DNA of 64,000 nt, from assembly GCF_014400405.1 (NCBI RefSeq), contig NZ_CP060496.1:682001-746000 (forward strand), written 5' to 3'. Below, piece by piece: positions 37,601 through 47,485 of the stretch (position 1 is the first letter of the stretch; each line of letters begins with the position of its first letter). The notes under the pieces were generated by a model. The model saw only the letters and a program-made list of their open reading frames with translations, was not told the DNA's origin and ran no database searches. The position numbers and the translations under genes are program-made. Source of the stretch: Brachybacterium sp. Z12 (GTDB lineage: Bacteria > Actinomycetota > Actinomycetes > Actinomycetales > Dermabacteraceae).

Positions 37601-38485
37601 ATGACTGCTCCCACCCGCCGTATCGGCTCCCTGACCGTCTCCGCCCTGGGCCTGGGCGCCATGCCGCTGTCGATGGGGCGCGGCGAGCCCGCCCCGCATG
37701 ACCGTGCGATGGCCACCGTCCACGCCGCCCTCGACGCGGGGATCACCCTCCTCGACACCGCCGACATCTACGCCCCCAGCTGGGACACCATGGGCCACAA
37801 CGAGCAGCTCGTCGGCGAGGCGCTGCGCAGCTGGGGCGGCGACCGCTCCCAGATCGTGCTCGCCACCAAGGGCGGCATCACCCGCTCCGCCGAAGGCGGA
37901 GGCCGCGACGGCTCCGCCGCCTATCTCCGCTCCGCGCTCGAGAAGTCCCTCACGGCGCTCGGCACCGATTCCGTGGACCTCTACTACTGGCACCGCCCGG
38001 ACCGCAGCATCCGCTACGCCGACGCGGTCGAGGTGCTCGCCGCCTTCCAGCAGGAGGGGCTGATCCGTGAGGTCGGCATCTCCAACGCGAACGTCGAGGA
38101 GATCGACGTGGCCCGTGAGGTGCTCGGGGACGGCGGGCTCGCCGCGGTGCAGAACGAGTTCTCGCCGACCTTCTTCCACACCAGCCGCCGCGAGCTCGAG
38201 CACTGCGGCGAGCACGGCATCGCCTTCGTCCCGTGGTCGCCGCTGGGCGGCACCGGCGGCGGCGCCGCCGCAGTGGGGGAGCGGTTCCCGCAGATCCAGC
38301 GCATTGCCGAGGCGCATGCGGTCAGCCCCCAGCAGGTGGTCCTGGCGTGGGAGCTCGCACTGGGCGAGCACGTGATCCCGATCCCGGGCGCGAGCCGCCC
38401 CGAGTCGATCACCGACTCCGCGCAGGCGATGTCGCTCCAGCTCAGCGACGTGGACCTCGCCGAGCTGAACCAGATCATCGTCTGA
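37601..38485 (+). CDS. Aldo/keto reductase
   Basis: 294 residues. The TIM-barrel AKR tetrad is visible: LLDTADIYA (Asp and Tyr), LATKGGI (Lys) and YYWHRPD (His), with IPIPGASRPESI for NADP binding near the C-terminus. It follows the LacI gene by 31 bases and probably belongs to the same operon, where it may reduce or oxidise a pentose. The substrate is not shown by the sequence. Confidence 0.88.
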   Translation: MTAPTRRIGSLTVSALGLGAMPLSMGRGEPAPHDRAMATVHAALDAGITLLDTADIYAPSWDTMGHNEQLVGEALRSWGGDRSQIVLATKGGITRSAEGGGRDGSAAYLRSALEKSLTALGTDSVDLYYWHRPDRSIRYADAVEVLAAFQQEGLIREVGISNANVEEIDVAREVLGDGGLAAVQNEFSPTFFHTSRRELEHCGEHGIAFVPWSPLGGTGGGAAAVGERFPQIQRIAEAHAVSPQQVVLAWELALGEHVIPIPGASRPESITDSAQAMSLQLSDVDLAELNQIIV

Positions 38486-38505
38486 GGCGCGCGAGGAGAT
38501 CTCCC

Positions 38506-38534
38506 TTGTCCGTCGGAGGCACCCGGCGTAGCGT
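38506..38534 (+). promoter_or_regulatory. Promoter of the mini-ORF/FBP transcript
   Basis: TTGTCC, a 17-base spacer and TAGCGT, about 30 bases before the start of the 17-codon reading frame. It implies a leader of roughly 140 bases in front of the FBP gene. Confidence 0.5.
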
Positions 38535-38565
38535 GGCCGGGTCCATGACGGGAGAGGAGCATCGC

Positions 38566-38619
38566 ATGCGCATCTGGCATGCAGAGAGCGGGGCGGTCCA
38601 CGCGGCCTGCTCGGCGTGA
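38566..38619 (+). CDS. Possible 17-residue leader peptide
   Basis: An ATG preceded by GGGAGAGGAG at about seven bases opens a 17-codon frame (MRIWHAESGAVHAACSA) that ends 63 bases before the FBP gene. The ribosome binding site and promoter are better than chance would suggest, and a pair of competing hairpins begins right at its stop codon. It may be a regulatory leader. Coding capacity is unproven. Confidence 0.35.
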   Translation: MRIWHAESGAVHAACSA

Positions 38620-38639
38620 GTGCGGCGTGCCCGCACGCC
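38620..38639 (+). promoter_or_regulatory. Overlapping alternative hairpins after the mini-ORF
   Basis: GTGCGG pairs with CCGCAC (38620-38636) and, exclusively of that, GGCGTG pairs with CACGCC (38624-38639). Ribosome position on the mini-ORF could select between them, as in translational attenuation. Confidence 0.4.
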
Positions 38640-38682
38640 CCTTCGCGCCCAGCACACTCCCGCTCCCTCCCGTGAGGACCCC

Positions 38683-39180
38683 ATGCGACCCCTGACCCCT
38701 GACCAGATCCGCTCCAGCTTCCGCAACGCCACCAAGGGCGACGCCACCCGCGCTGAGCTGCCCGACCTCACCGCCGTGCGCTGGGAGGACATCGATTACC
38801 TCGGCTGGCAGGACGCCCGCAAGCCGCAGCTGCACTACGTCGTGCTCGAGGTCGAGGACGAGCCCGTCGGGCTGCTGCTGCGCGGCACCGGACGGCCCCC
38901 GACCCGCAAGATGCTCTGCGCCTGGTGCGAGGACGTCGTCGACGGGATCCGCGCCGCCTCCTTCGTGGCACCGCTCGCGGGGGCCTCGGGCCGTCGCGGG
39001 AACACGATCGGCACCGCGATCTGCGCCGACTTCCGCTGCTCCCGCAACGTGCGCCGGGCCCCGGCGGCCTTCGAGCTGCGCACCGAGGACCCGGCGCTGC
39101 TGGCCTATCACCGGCAGCAGCGGATCGAGGGGCTCCGTGAGCGCAGCGCGAGCTTCGCCCGCGCGGTGATGCGCGACTGA
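38683..39180 (+). CDS. FBP-domain (FusB-like) EF-G-binding protein
   Basis: 165 residues. The C-terminal treble-clef zinc finger of the FBP family appears as LCAWCEDV and later CADFRCSRNVR, giving four Cys ligands. Relatives such as staphylococcal FusB bind elongation factor G and release it from fusidic-acid-stalled ribosomes; housekeeping homologues probably help ribosome recycling. The N-terminal half (PDQIRSSFRNATKGDATR) is helical. The gene is preceded by a possible leader peptide with alternative hairpins, which would fit ribosome-sensing control. Resistance to fusidic acid is not shown. Confidence 0.82.
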   Translation: MRPLTPDQIRSSFRNATKGDATRAELPDLTAVRWEDIDYLGWQDARKPQLHYVVLEVEDEPVGLLLRGTGRPPTRKMLCAWCEDVVDGIRAASFVAPLAGASGRRGNTIGTAICADFRCSRNVRRAPAAFELRTEDPALLAYHRQQRIEGLRERSASFARAVMRD

Positions 39181-39192
39181 GCGCCACGCCGC

Positions 39193-39840
39193 TCAGCTCA
39201 GCTGGACCAGCACGTCCGCCCGGTCGCGGGTCTCCGCGATCAGGCGGGCGTTGTCCTCGTCGGGACCGAGCGCCCACTCCCGCGCCGCCGCTGGGGGTTT
39301 CCCGAACCGTTCGTGCCGCGCGATCAGCCAGGTGTGCCGCAGCTCCTGCGGGGCCTCCACGAACCAGCGCGCATCCAGCATCGCGTGCACCTGTGCCCAC
39401 GCAGCGTCATCGCACAGCAGATAGTTCCCCTCGGTGATCACCAGCGGCACGCTGGCCGGTACCTCGATCGCTCCGGCCAGCGGCTGCTCGAGCTCCCGCT
39501 CGAACATCGGCGCCCACACCGGTGGGTCCTGCGGCATCGCGGTGCGCAGCCGCTGCAGCAGCGCGACGTACCCTGCCGCGTCGAAGGTGTCCGGTGCGCC
39601 CTTCCGCTCGAGCCGCCCCAGCTGCTTGAGCGCCACATCCGCCAGGTGGAACCCGTCCATCGGCACCACCGCGCAGCTGCCCGCGGGAAGCTCCCGGGCG
39701 AGCAGCGCGGTGAGCGTCGACTTCCCGGCCCCGGGCGCCCCGGCGATCCCCAGCAGCCGCCGCCCGCCGCTGCGCAGCGCCTCGTCGAGCAGCACGCGGG
39801 CGGTGTCGACGGCCTGCTGGATGCTCAGCTCAGCGGGCAT
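39193..39840 (-). CDS. Nucleoside/nucleotide kinase family protein
   Basis: 215 residues. Walker A is GIAGAPGAGKSTL, then VVPMDGFHLAD (typical of uridine kinase/PanK-like and fructose-kinase YggC-like proteins), ITEGNYLL and a C-terminal DRADVLVQL. It phosphorylates a nucleoside, pantothenate-like or sugar substrate that cannot be specified. The start overlaps the end of the helicase gene by 11 bases, so it is the last gene of that operon. Confidence 0.85.
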   Translation of the reverse strand: MPAELSIQQAVDTARVLLDEALRSGGRRLLGIAGAPGAGKSTLTALLARELPAGSCAVVPMDGFHLADVALKQLGRLERKGAPDTFDAAGYVALLQRLRTAMPQDPPVWAPMFERELEQPLAGAIEVPASVPLVITEGNYLLCDDAAWAQVHAMLDARWFVEAPQELRHTWLIARHERFGKPPAAAREWALGPDEDNARLIAETRDRADVLVQLS

Positions 39841-42800
39841 GCGCTGCCAGCTCGATCTCGATGACCTCGCCCCGCAGCGGCAGGTGCATCAGGATCCTGT
39901 CCGGTGCCCGGCCCGCCGCGGCCAGGGCGCGGGAGTAGGTCGCCATCTGTCCCAGGTAGTGGCGGCGCACGTGGCCCACCGGGTCATCGCCCGGATACGA
40001 CTTGTGGTCCACCAGCACGATCTCGCCGGAGGGCAGGCGCAGCAGTGTGTCGATCCATCCCTCCATCACCTGGTCCTCCTCGTTCCACCAGGTGATCGGC
40101 TGCTCGGTGAGCTGCTGCGCGCCGGGGAACTCCTCGGCGAGGAAGCGTGACCACGCCTCCCCGGTCTCGTGCAGCACCCGCGCATCGACGGTGCGGGTGA
40201 CCACCCAGCGCTCCAGCAGGCGCTGCGCGGCGGCCTCCCGCTGCGCACCCGAGAGCTGGTCGAGCGGCAGGGCGAGGTAGGCGTGGACGGCCTCGCCCAC
40301 GCGCTCCCACTGCGGCCCGCCGCCGCGCACCAGGACCGGCCCGATGCTGCGCGGCGCGCTCACGCTCGCGAGCGACTCCTCGGAGCCGACGCCCGAGGCC
40401 TGGAAGCGCGCGGAGACGCGAGGGCCCTCCCCGGCCTCCGGCCGCAGCGGCACGTCCGTCGCGGCCAGCGGATCCGTGCTGCCCGGCAGCCGGACAGGTG
40501 CCTCCTCCGCCAGGTCGTCGACGTTCACGCGGGTCACAGTGGCGGGCAGCGGTGCATCCGTGCCGTGCACGGCGATCGCCGCCTCCGTCCAACGCACCAG
40601 CTGCGTGCCCTCCACGAGGGTGTCGAGAACGGTCGCGGTGCCGGGGACTGCGAGCACCCCGGTGCGGGCGGCGCGGGTGAGGGCCACGTAGTGCAGGCGC
40701 CCCGACTCCTCGGCCTCGGCATCACGCCGACGGGTCGCGAAGTCCGACCCGGAGAGGTTCTCCGAGATCTCCGCGGGCGTCGCCACCTTCGGCCAGAAGC
40801 GCAGGCTGCGACCGGCCAGCGGTGCAGTGACGTCGAGAGCGCCGGGGAGACCACGAGCACCCCGCTGGAGTGGTCGCGCTCCTTCGGGGGCGCGCCGAGG
40901 TAGGTGACCACGTGGTCCCATTCCAGACCCTTGGCACCGTGGACGGTGCCCACCCAGACCGCCTCGGGCAGGGCGGAGAGATCCGGCCCCTTCTCCCAGG
41001 CGTCCAGCTCCGCGCGCAGGCCGGTCAGCGTGATCGGGGAGCCCTCTGCCCGGCGCCGCTCCGTGGTGTCGCGGGCCATCGCCCGCAGCGCGTCGAGCGT
41101 GCGGCGGCGCGAGTCCTGGCCGCTCCAGCGCTTGATCCGCTGCGGCAGGTCCAGGGCGTCGATCAGCGCGCTCATCATCTCCACGGGGGTGAAGCCGATG
41201 CAGGCCCGGCGCACCTCCCGCAGCCCGGCCAGCACGGGATCCTCCCACCAGCTCGCGAACACGGCCTTGCGCACGTCCCGGTCCGGTGCCGCCATCAGCT
41301 GCGTGAACCAGTCGTCGTGCGCCCCGTGGTCGCTCAGCAACGTCACCAGCTCGGTCAAGGCCAGGGTGTCCGAGCCGTCGAGGGTCACCGCGAGCGCGGC
41401 CCGCACCATCTGCGCCTCACGGGTCGCGAGCAGGGGATGAGCGGCGCCGGCGGTGGGCACGCCCCGTTCCTGCAGGGCGGCGACCACGGAGGCCCGCTGG
41501 GCGTTGCTGCGCACCAGGACCGCGGTGCCCCGGGGGGTGAAGGCGCCCTCGTCGATCCGGCGGCGGATCTGCTCGGCGATCATCGCGGCATGCTTCTGCG
41601 CGGAGACCACCCTGCGGTCATGCTTCGTCGCCTCCCACACCTCGAGCACCCCGCCGTGCGCTGCCTCCTCCCGCTGTGCGGGGATCGCGAGCCGCACCCG
41701 CTCCAGGCCCTCGCCGGAAGGGGCGAACACGGGGGTGAACATAGCGTTGGAGAAGTCGACCAGCAGCTTCTGGGAGCGCCAGGAGTGGGAGAGGTTCTGG
41801 ACATCGCCGGTCCCGAACACGGTGCCGCCGCCCTCGAGCGCGGCGATGATGTCGCGCATCAGGCGGGGGTCGGCGTCACGGAAGCCGTAGATCGCCTGCT
41901 TCGGGTCTCCCACCCAGATCTTCTCCTCGATGAGCTGGGAGAGTTCGAGGAAGAGGGCGAGCTGGATGGGGGAGGTGTCCTGGAACTCGTCGACCGCGAG
42001 CAGCCGGAAGCGGGAGGCGACCGATTCCCGCACGCGCGCAGAGCCCTGCAGCAGGCGCAGCGCCTGCACCTCCTGGTCGATGAAGTCGATCAGGCCCAGC
42101 TCGCGCTTGTAGGTCTCGTAGGCCTCGAGCGACTCCGCGGCGACATCGAGGACGAGCGTGATGAGGTCCTGCAGGTCCTGCTGCCAGGCGGGGTTCTGTG
42201 CGAAGCCCTCGCCGATCTCGAGCGCGAGCGGCTCCAGGGCTTTCTTCGCCGGCGCCCCGAAGGATCCACCGGCCAGCCGCAGCCAGCTCGACCACGGCGC
42301 CCGTTCACGGTCCCGCAGGGTCCGCTCCAGCCGCCGCAGCGCCTCGAGATCGCCTCGTGCCTTGTTCACGCTGCGCGGCGCGATCGGCCCGCCCTTCACC
42401 GCCTCCCCGGACTCGTCCACGGAGGCCGCGAGATCCTCCGCGAACCCCTCGATCCGCGCACCCAGCTCATGCAGCCAGCGGACGCGCAGATCCTGCCCGG
42501 GCTCAGGCAGCTGCGCCGCGGCGCGGAACTCCTCCCAGGAGGCGGGCGCCGCGGCCCGCAGGTTCTCGGCCGTCAGGAGGTTGGTGCGTGCGGCGTCGGC
42601 CACGTCCTTCACGCGGGCGCGCCAGGCCTGCTTCCTGCTGATGAAGCCGGTGTCCCGCTCGTCGCCGTCGTGCTCGGTGCGGGCGAGCATCGCGCCCCAG
42701 CGCAGCCCGGCCGCAGCGGCGGTGCGGTCGATCGCCGCGGCGAAAGCCGCCTTCTGCGTCGTGTCGTCGAGCACCCGCACCTGTGGGGAGATCCCCGCGT

Positions 42801-43068
42801 CGAGCGCGTACTCGGTCACCAGGCGCCCGGCGACGGAGTTGACGGTGCTGATCAGGGCGCTGTCGATGCCGCGCGCCGCCTCGACCTGCTGACGGTCCAG
42901 CAGTGTCGAGCGCACCCGCTGGGAGAGCTCGTCGGCGGCTTTGACGGTGAAGGTGGTGGCGATGACCTCGGAGGGGTCCAGCCCTGCGGCCAGACGCTCG
43001 GCGAGCAGCCGGGTCAGGGTGTATGTCTTGCCGGAGCCGGCAGAGGCGTTGATCAGGGTGAAGCTCAT
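39830..43068 (-). CDS. UvrD-type helicase-nuclease, AddA-like, one apparent frameshift
   Basis: About 1,079 residues. Helicase motifs: Walker A LINASAGSGKTYTLTRLL, TTFTVKAADELSQRV, Walker B LLAVDEFQDTSP, WVGDPKQAIYGFRDADPR and GTVHGAKGLEWDHV. A C-terminal PD-(D/E)XK nuclease domain has GWIDTLLRLPSGEIVLVDHKSY. One base missing near 40844-40847 splits the protein. Start ATG overlaps the stop of the nuclease gene upstream by four bases. With it this forms an AddAB/AdnAB-like ATP-dependent end-resection machine for double-strand-break repair. Confidence 0.9.
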
Positions 43069-45739
43069 GACGCATCGCCTCTCAGGCCGCACAGCAGGGA
43101 GAAATCGCAGAAGTCGCAGCGGGCATCGACCACGATCCCGCCGTCGGCCCGGGCCACCTCCTGCACCGCGGCGTAGGTCTTCTTCGCCTCCGTGCGCGGA
43201 GTGCCGAGACCCTGCCCGGCGTCGCGCAGGATCTGCCCGGACTGCGCGGAGACGGTGCCCTCACCGATCGCGTCCAGCGCCTCGGTGATCCCCGCGGTGG
43301 TCGTGGCCCAGGCCTGCGCGATGTCGAGCGTGGGCCGGCCATGCGGATCCAGCGCCGGGTTCGCGGAGACGAACTCACCCTGTTTGAGCAGGAAGTAGCC
43401 GACGTCCGCGCTCGGATCGTCGAGCGACCAGGCGTAGGAGGCCAGCTGCAGCGCCTCGCCGCCGTCGAACAGCGCGGGGTACTTCTTCGCCGCCGAGGTC
43501 CACTTCAGGTCGATCACGGTGGGCCGGCCGGCGGCGTCCTCGGCGAGCACATCGCGGTAGCCGGTGAACGGCACCTCGACGTCCCCGCGCTTCAGGTGCA
43601 GGGTCAGCGGCTCCTCGAAGCGGGACTCCACCGAGGTGATCACCAGGCCCGCCTCGGCCAGCCGGCCGAAGAACTCCAGCAGGGAGCGCACGGCCGTCTC
43701 ACGCATCGTGGTCAGCTCGACCTCGCGGCCGGGCAGCAGCAGCTCCGAGGCGAGCTGCGGCACCAGGCGCTCCAGCATCTCGGAGATGTCCTCGGCCGTG
43801 GGGGCCTCGCCCTGCTCCTGCCGGGCGTTGACCAGCTCCTCGACCACGGCATGGACGAGAGTGCCGATCATCTGGTTGCCGCTGGGCACGCTCGCGACCG
43901 AGGCCGGCCGGATCCCCAGCCCCGCGCGGTAGGTCCACTTCTGCCGGCAGCCCAGCAGGTTCTCCGCCTGGGAGTAGCTGAGCGAGCGCGGCAGCAGATG
44001 CGGCGCGGGCACGGTGTGCCGGGTGAGATCCTCCGGCGGCTCCCAGGGCTGCTCGAGCGGAGGGACGCTCAGCTCCCGCCGCGACCCCGCGAGCTCCCAT
44101 CCCGCCGCGCCGACGGTGCTGCGCGGATCGATCCGGTGCCGTTCGAGCACCGCGGCGACGTCCTCACCGGGCCGTGCCCGCTCCGCCGCGAGGTGCGCCA
44201 GCAGCGAGTGCGGTGCGGTCGCCTTCTCCTCGCGGCTGCGGGTACGGATCACGATCACCCGCCCGGCACCGAGCAGCGCCCGAAGCCCGGCGTCGGTCTC
44301 CAAGGCGGCCAGCGCGGCAGGATCCAGCACCCGCGCGCCGAGCGCCGTGAGCGCCTTGACCTCGACCGCGTCCCAGGTCACCCCGGTGGGGGCGTCCTGC
44401 CGGTCCGCGCCCCACCACAGCACGTCCCCTCCGGAGGCGCGCAGCTGCGCCGGACGGGTGCAGGTGGTCCGCCCCGTGCTCGCCTCGGGTCGGGCGAAGG
44501 GTGAGGCGGCTCGCCCGCCGGAGGCCTCGAGCACCTGGGAGAGCTCCCGCTCGCCGAGCACATGATCTTCCCCGAGCGTGTCGAGCACCTCGAGGAAGGT
44601 CTGCAGGTGGGCGCTCGCCCGCACCAGCCCGGGGTCCCCCTGACCGAGGGCGCGCAGCCGCTCGCCGAGCCAGGCGGTCGCCGCACGCAGCCGCGCCGGA
44701 GTGAGCTGATCGGGGCGGATCGGGTCGGTCACCAGCTCGGAGACCGCCCGGGCGATCGCCAGGGCCGCAGATTCGTCGGGATCGGCGGCGAGCTCCGTGA
44801 GCACCGCCTGCCAGGCCGGACCGCCGGTGCCGGGCTCCGCGGCCAGCGCGTCGAGGAACAGCCGACGCACCCGGGAGGGCACCAACCCGATCGGTTCGCG
44901 GTCGGCTTCCGGGGCGTCCAGCACCCGCAGGTCGAGGAACGCACCGAGCTGCACGTCCACGGGGGCGATCGCGATCGACAAAAGCAGCGGGAGGACCTGC
45001 AGGCTGGTGCGGTCCGCCGACGCCCCGGCCACTCCGAGCGCGGCCTGCCCGCGGCGATGCAGCTCCTGGTCCAGCAGGACCGTGTCCTCGGTGGCGAGCA
45101 CATGGACGGTCCGCCCCTCACACCCTGCGAGGAAACGGGCGGCGGCTTCGGCGGCGGCCCATTCGTCCTCCGCCTCGAGCAGCACCAGCTCCGGCCGTCC
45201 CGTCGGCGCCTGTTCGCCCGGCATCGCCTGAACCCCGCACCCGGCCAGCAGCTCGAGGAGCCGAGGCCACAGGCCCGGCAGGGAACCGGGCTCCTCATGG
45301 CATAGGAGGCGGTCGATGCCGAGCGGCCACGGCGATTCCTCGAGCAGTGCCACCAGCTCCCGCAGATCATCAGCCGCTCCGGGGAGAGGTCGGCGGCCTC
45401 CTCGACCGTGCACAGCGCCTCGATCCGCGCCGGCAGGCCAGGCGCCGAGCGCAGCCGGGCTCCGGCCATCACAGCGGCATCCCGCCAGCTCAGCATCGTG
45501 GACGCGGTCGCCCACGGATCCACAGTGAAGGAATCCCGTGCCCAGGGATGATCGGCCGCGGCGATCGCACGCGCGTACTGCGCGACCCGCACCGCCGGAT
45601 CGACGGAGGGGCGGGTCAGCGCGAGCCGCGTCTGCAGCAGCTGCACCAGACCGCGCGGGCCCAGCCGCACGGATCCGGTGGCGCTGGAGCCGTCGGCCCA
45701 CGCGGCGCCATCGAGGGACCAGCCGAACTCGATCTGCAT
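43065..45739 (-). CDS. PD-(D/E)XK nuclease, AddB-like, one apparent frameshift
   Basis: About 891 residues. The N-terminal part lacks a Walker A and is helicase-like but inactive. The C-terminal nuclease shows GYRDVLAEDAAGRPTVIDLKWTS, with the Asp and DLK catalytic residues. An early Cys (LLGCRQKW) plus RCDFCDFSLLC near the end match the CxxCxxxxxC pattern of the AddB iron-sulfur staple. A G4 run at 45381-45384 (a lost base) separates the first 120 residues. It is the first gene of a three-gene operon with the helicase and the kinase. Confidence 0.86.
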
Positions 45740-45784
45740 GCAGGCGCTCCTCCGTCGCAGGTCGCGGGCCCCGGCGGGGCTGCG

Positions 45785-45802
45785 CTCCCCACCTTAGGGG
45801 AG
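45785..45802 (-). terminator. Hairpin at the stop of the membrane-protein gene
   Basis: CTCCCC and GGGGAG arms with a six-base loop that includes the TAA stop codon of the minus-strand gene at 45794. No T-tract follows. It may insulate that gene from the AddB-like gene downstream. Confidence 0.5.
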
Positions 45803-46330
45803 GGGGCCGACGTCCGGACGGCGCGACGGGGCCGGCGTCGTCGCGGTGTCGATGATGCCCCCGATCAGCTGTGCCAGGCGGGTGCATGGTGCGAGCACCA
45901 CCACCGTTCCCACGAGCAGCCACCAGGCCCCCGCGGCGACCTCCGGCTGCTCGAGCGCTCCGGCGGTGAGGGCGAGAGCCGCCAGCAGCGACGGCGCGAC
46001 GGTGGACATCCCGGTCGCCACCAGGGACAGCACCGGCACCGCCGAGGAGTGCTCGCTGTCGCCGATCCGGCGCACGGACATCACGGTCACCGCCACATCG
46101 AGCCCCACCGTCGCCAGCCCCAGCGCCACCGCCCCCACGATCACGACGACGAGTGCTGTGAATGCGGCGCGCACGTCCTGCTCGTCCGTCGGTGAGGGGG
46201 TCAGCACCGTGGAGACCCCGAGGAACGCGGAGTAGATGCCGATCATGACAGCGATGACCGCCATCGACACGGTGAGCGTCCAGCAGACGGCGGCGAGCAG
46301 GCAGAGGAACCCGTAGCGGCGACCGGTCAT
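45794..46330 (-). CDS. Hypothetical four-helix membrane protein
   Basis: 178 residues, not recognised. Four hydrophobic segments are visible (LLAAVCWTLTVSMAVIAVMIG, ALVVVIVGAVALGLATVGLDVAV, VLSLVATGMSTVAPSLLAALAL, AAGAWWLLVGTVVVLAPC) with short polar tails. Members of this size next to DoxX-type genes occur in actinobacteria but I know no function. It starts 21 bases after the DoxX gene ends, so they are co-transcribed. Confidence 0.7.
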   Translation of the reverse strand: MTGRRYGFLCLLAAVCWTLTVSMAVIAVMIGIYSAFLGVSTVLTPSPTDEQDVRAAFTALVVVIVGAVALGLATVGLDVAVTVMSVRRIGDSEHSSAVPVLSLVATGMSTVAPSLLAALALTAGALEQPEVAAGAWWLLVGTVVVLAPCTRLAQLIGGIIDTATTPAPSRRPDVGPLP

Positions 46331-46351
46331 GAACGGATCATAGTGAGGTGC

Positions 46352-47410
46352 TCAACGGTTGAACGGATCGTCCACACGCGCGCCCCAGCTGAATCCGCGC
46401 TCGTACAGCACCATCGCGGACTCATCCGGTGCGAGCACCAGGTCCTGTCCCTCACCGGTGAGGTGGACGGTGCCGTCCCCGCGCTCCTGGACGGTGAGGG
46501 TCAGTTCGGTGGGGTCGTCCTCGGTGTGCTCCCTGATCGAGACCCCGGGGTCGCGCAGCGGCCGCAGCGACAGCTCGACGGTGCCCTCACCGGTGCGCTG
46601 GTAGCTGCCGGTCAGCAGTTCTCCGTTCGCGTACCGGAGCTGGACGACGGCATGGCCGTCGTACTCGTTCTCTCCGAAGGCGATCGCACTCCATCGGGTG
46701 TCCTCGCTCAGCTGTGCGGCCGGTGAGGCGGCATCCTCCTGCACCGACCACACCCCGGCGGGGGCGGTCTCATCGGTGCTGCGCTCGGGGTACATCGCAG
46801 CGACGCCCCAGCTGATCAGCCCCACCAGCACGAGCCCCGCGATGGGCCCGAGGATGTTCATGACCCGGGCCAGCGGGCGCCATGGCATCAGCGTGGGCAC
46901 CGGGCCGGGGCGGATCTCGCCGTGGCCGAGGACGGCGCGGGCCAGGCGGGGCATCCAGGGGATCAGCACCAGGATCGACATGATCAGCAGGGCCAGGGAG
47001 ATCTGCTTGACGGGCACGTCGTATCCCAGGTTCAGCACGAACACCAGGGCCATCGAGCCGCCGGCCAGCACCGCGCCGAGAGGTACGGTGCGTCGCCACA
47101 GCAGCGCGAGCCCTGCCCCGAGCTCCGCCAGGCCCGCCAGGAACTGGAACAGCGGGGAGAGGGCGACCATCCGCCACAGCACCCCCATCGGGCTCATCTC
47201 GCCCTGGGCGATGAGGGCGCCGCCCATGTCGGCGACGCCGAACTGACCGAACACGAGCTTCGCGACGCCGTAATAGACCATCGCGATCGCGAGCACCAGT
47301 CGCACCATCCCGTGCACCCACCAGCCGAGGGTCACCGCTGCGGTGCGGACCACCTGCTTCTCGAGGGAGTAGTCGGGAGCATCGGTGGGGGAGGTGGCAC
47401 GATCCTTCAT
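46352..47410 (-). CDS. DoxX-family membrane protein with extracytoplasmic domain
   Basis: 352 residues. The N-terminal half is a DoxX-type four-helix unit (AIAMVYYGVAKLVFGQFGV, QFLAGLAELGAGLALLWRRTVPLGA, VLNLGYDVPVKQISLALLIMSILVL). After a fifth helix near residue 220 comes a beta-rich domain of about 120 residues (YANGELLTGSYQRTGEGTVELSL) that presumably faces outward. DoxX proteins take part in thiol and quinone redox balance in mycobacteria; the C-terminal domain is not one I recognise. The ATG at 47410 has AGG nearby. Confidence 0.8.
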   Translation of the reverse strand: MKDRATSPTDAPDYSLEKQVVRTAAVTLGWWVHGMVRLVLAIAMVYYGVAKLVFGQFGVADMGGALIAQGEMSPMGVLWRMVALSPLFQFLAGLAELGAGLALLWRRTVPLGAVLAGGSMALVFVLNLGYDVPVKQISLALLIMSILVLIPWMPRLARAVLGHGEIRPGPVPTLMPWRPLARVMNILGPIAGLVLVGLISWGVAAMYPERSTDETAPAGVWSVQEDAASPAAQLSEDTRWSAIAFGENEYDGHAVVQLRYANGELLTGSYQRTGEGTVELSLRPLRDPGVSIREHTEDDPTELTLTVQERGDGTVHLTGEGQDLVLAPDESAMVLYERGFSWGARVDDPFNR

Positions 47411-47429
47411 CCTGCTATCCCACCGCAGA

Positions 47430-47464
47430 GGTCGACCCCGCGGCATCCGCCCGCGGGGTCGACC
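47430..47464. terminator. Perfect 14-bp stem downstream of the alcohol dehydrogenase
   Basis: The arms are GGTCGACCCCGCGG and its exact reverse complement, with a seven-base loop (CATCCGC). It lies 22 bases past the stop of the alcohol dehydrogenase and before the DoxX gene. A GC-only terminator without a T-tract is the likely role. Confidence 0.7.
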
Positions 47465-47485
47465 CGATACGACTTCCGTCGAGTG

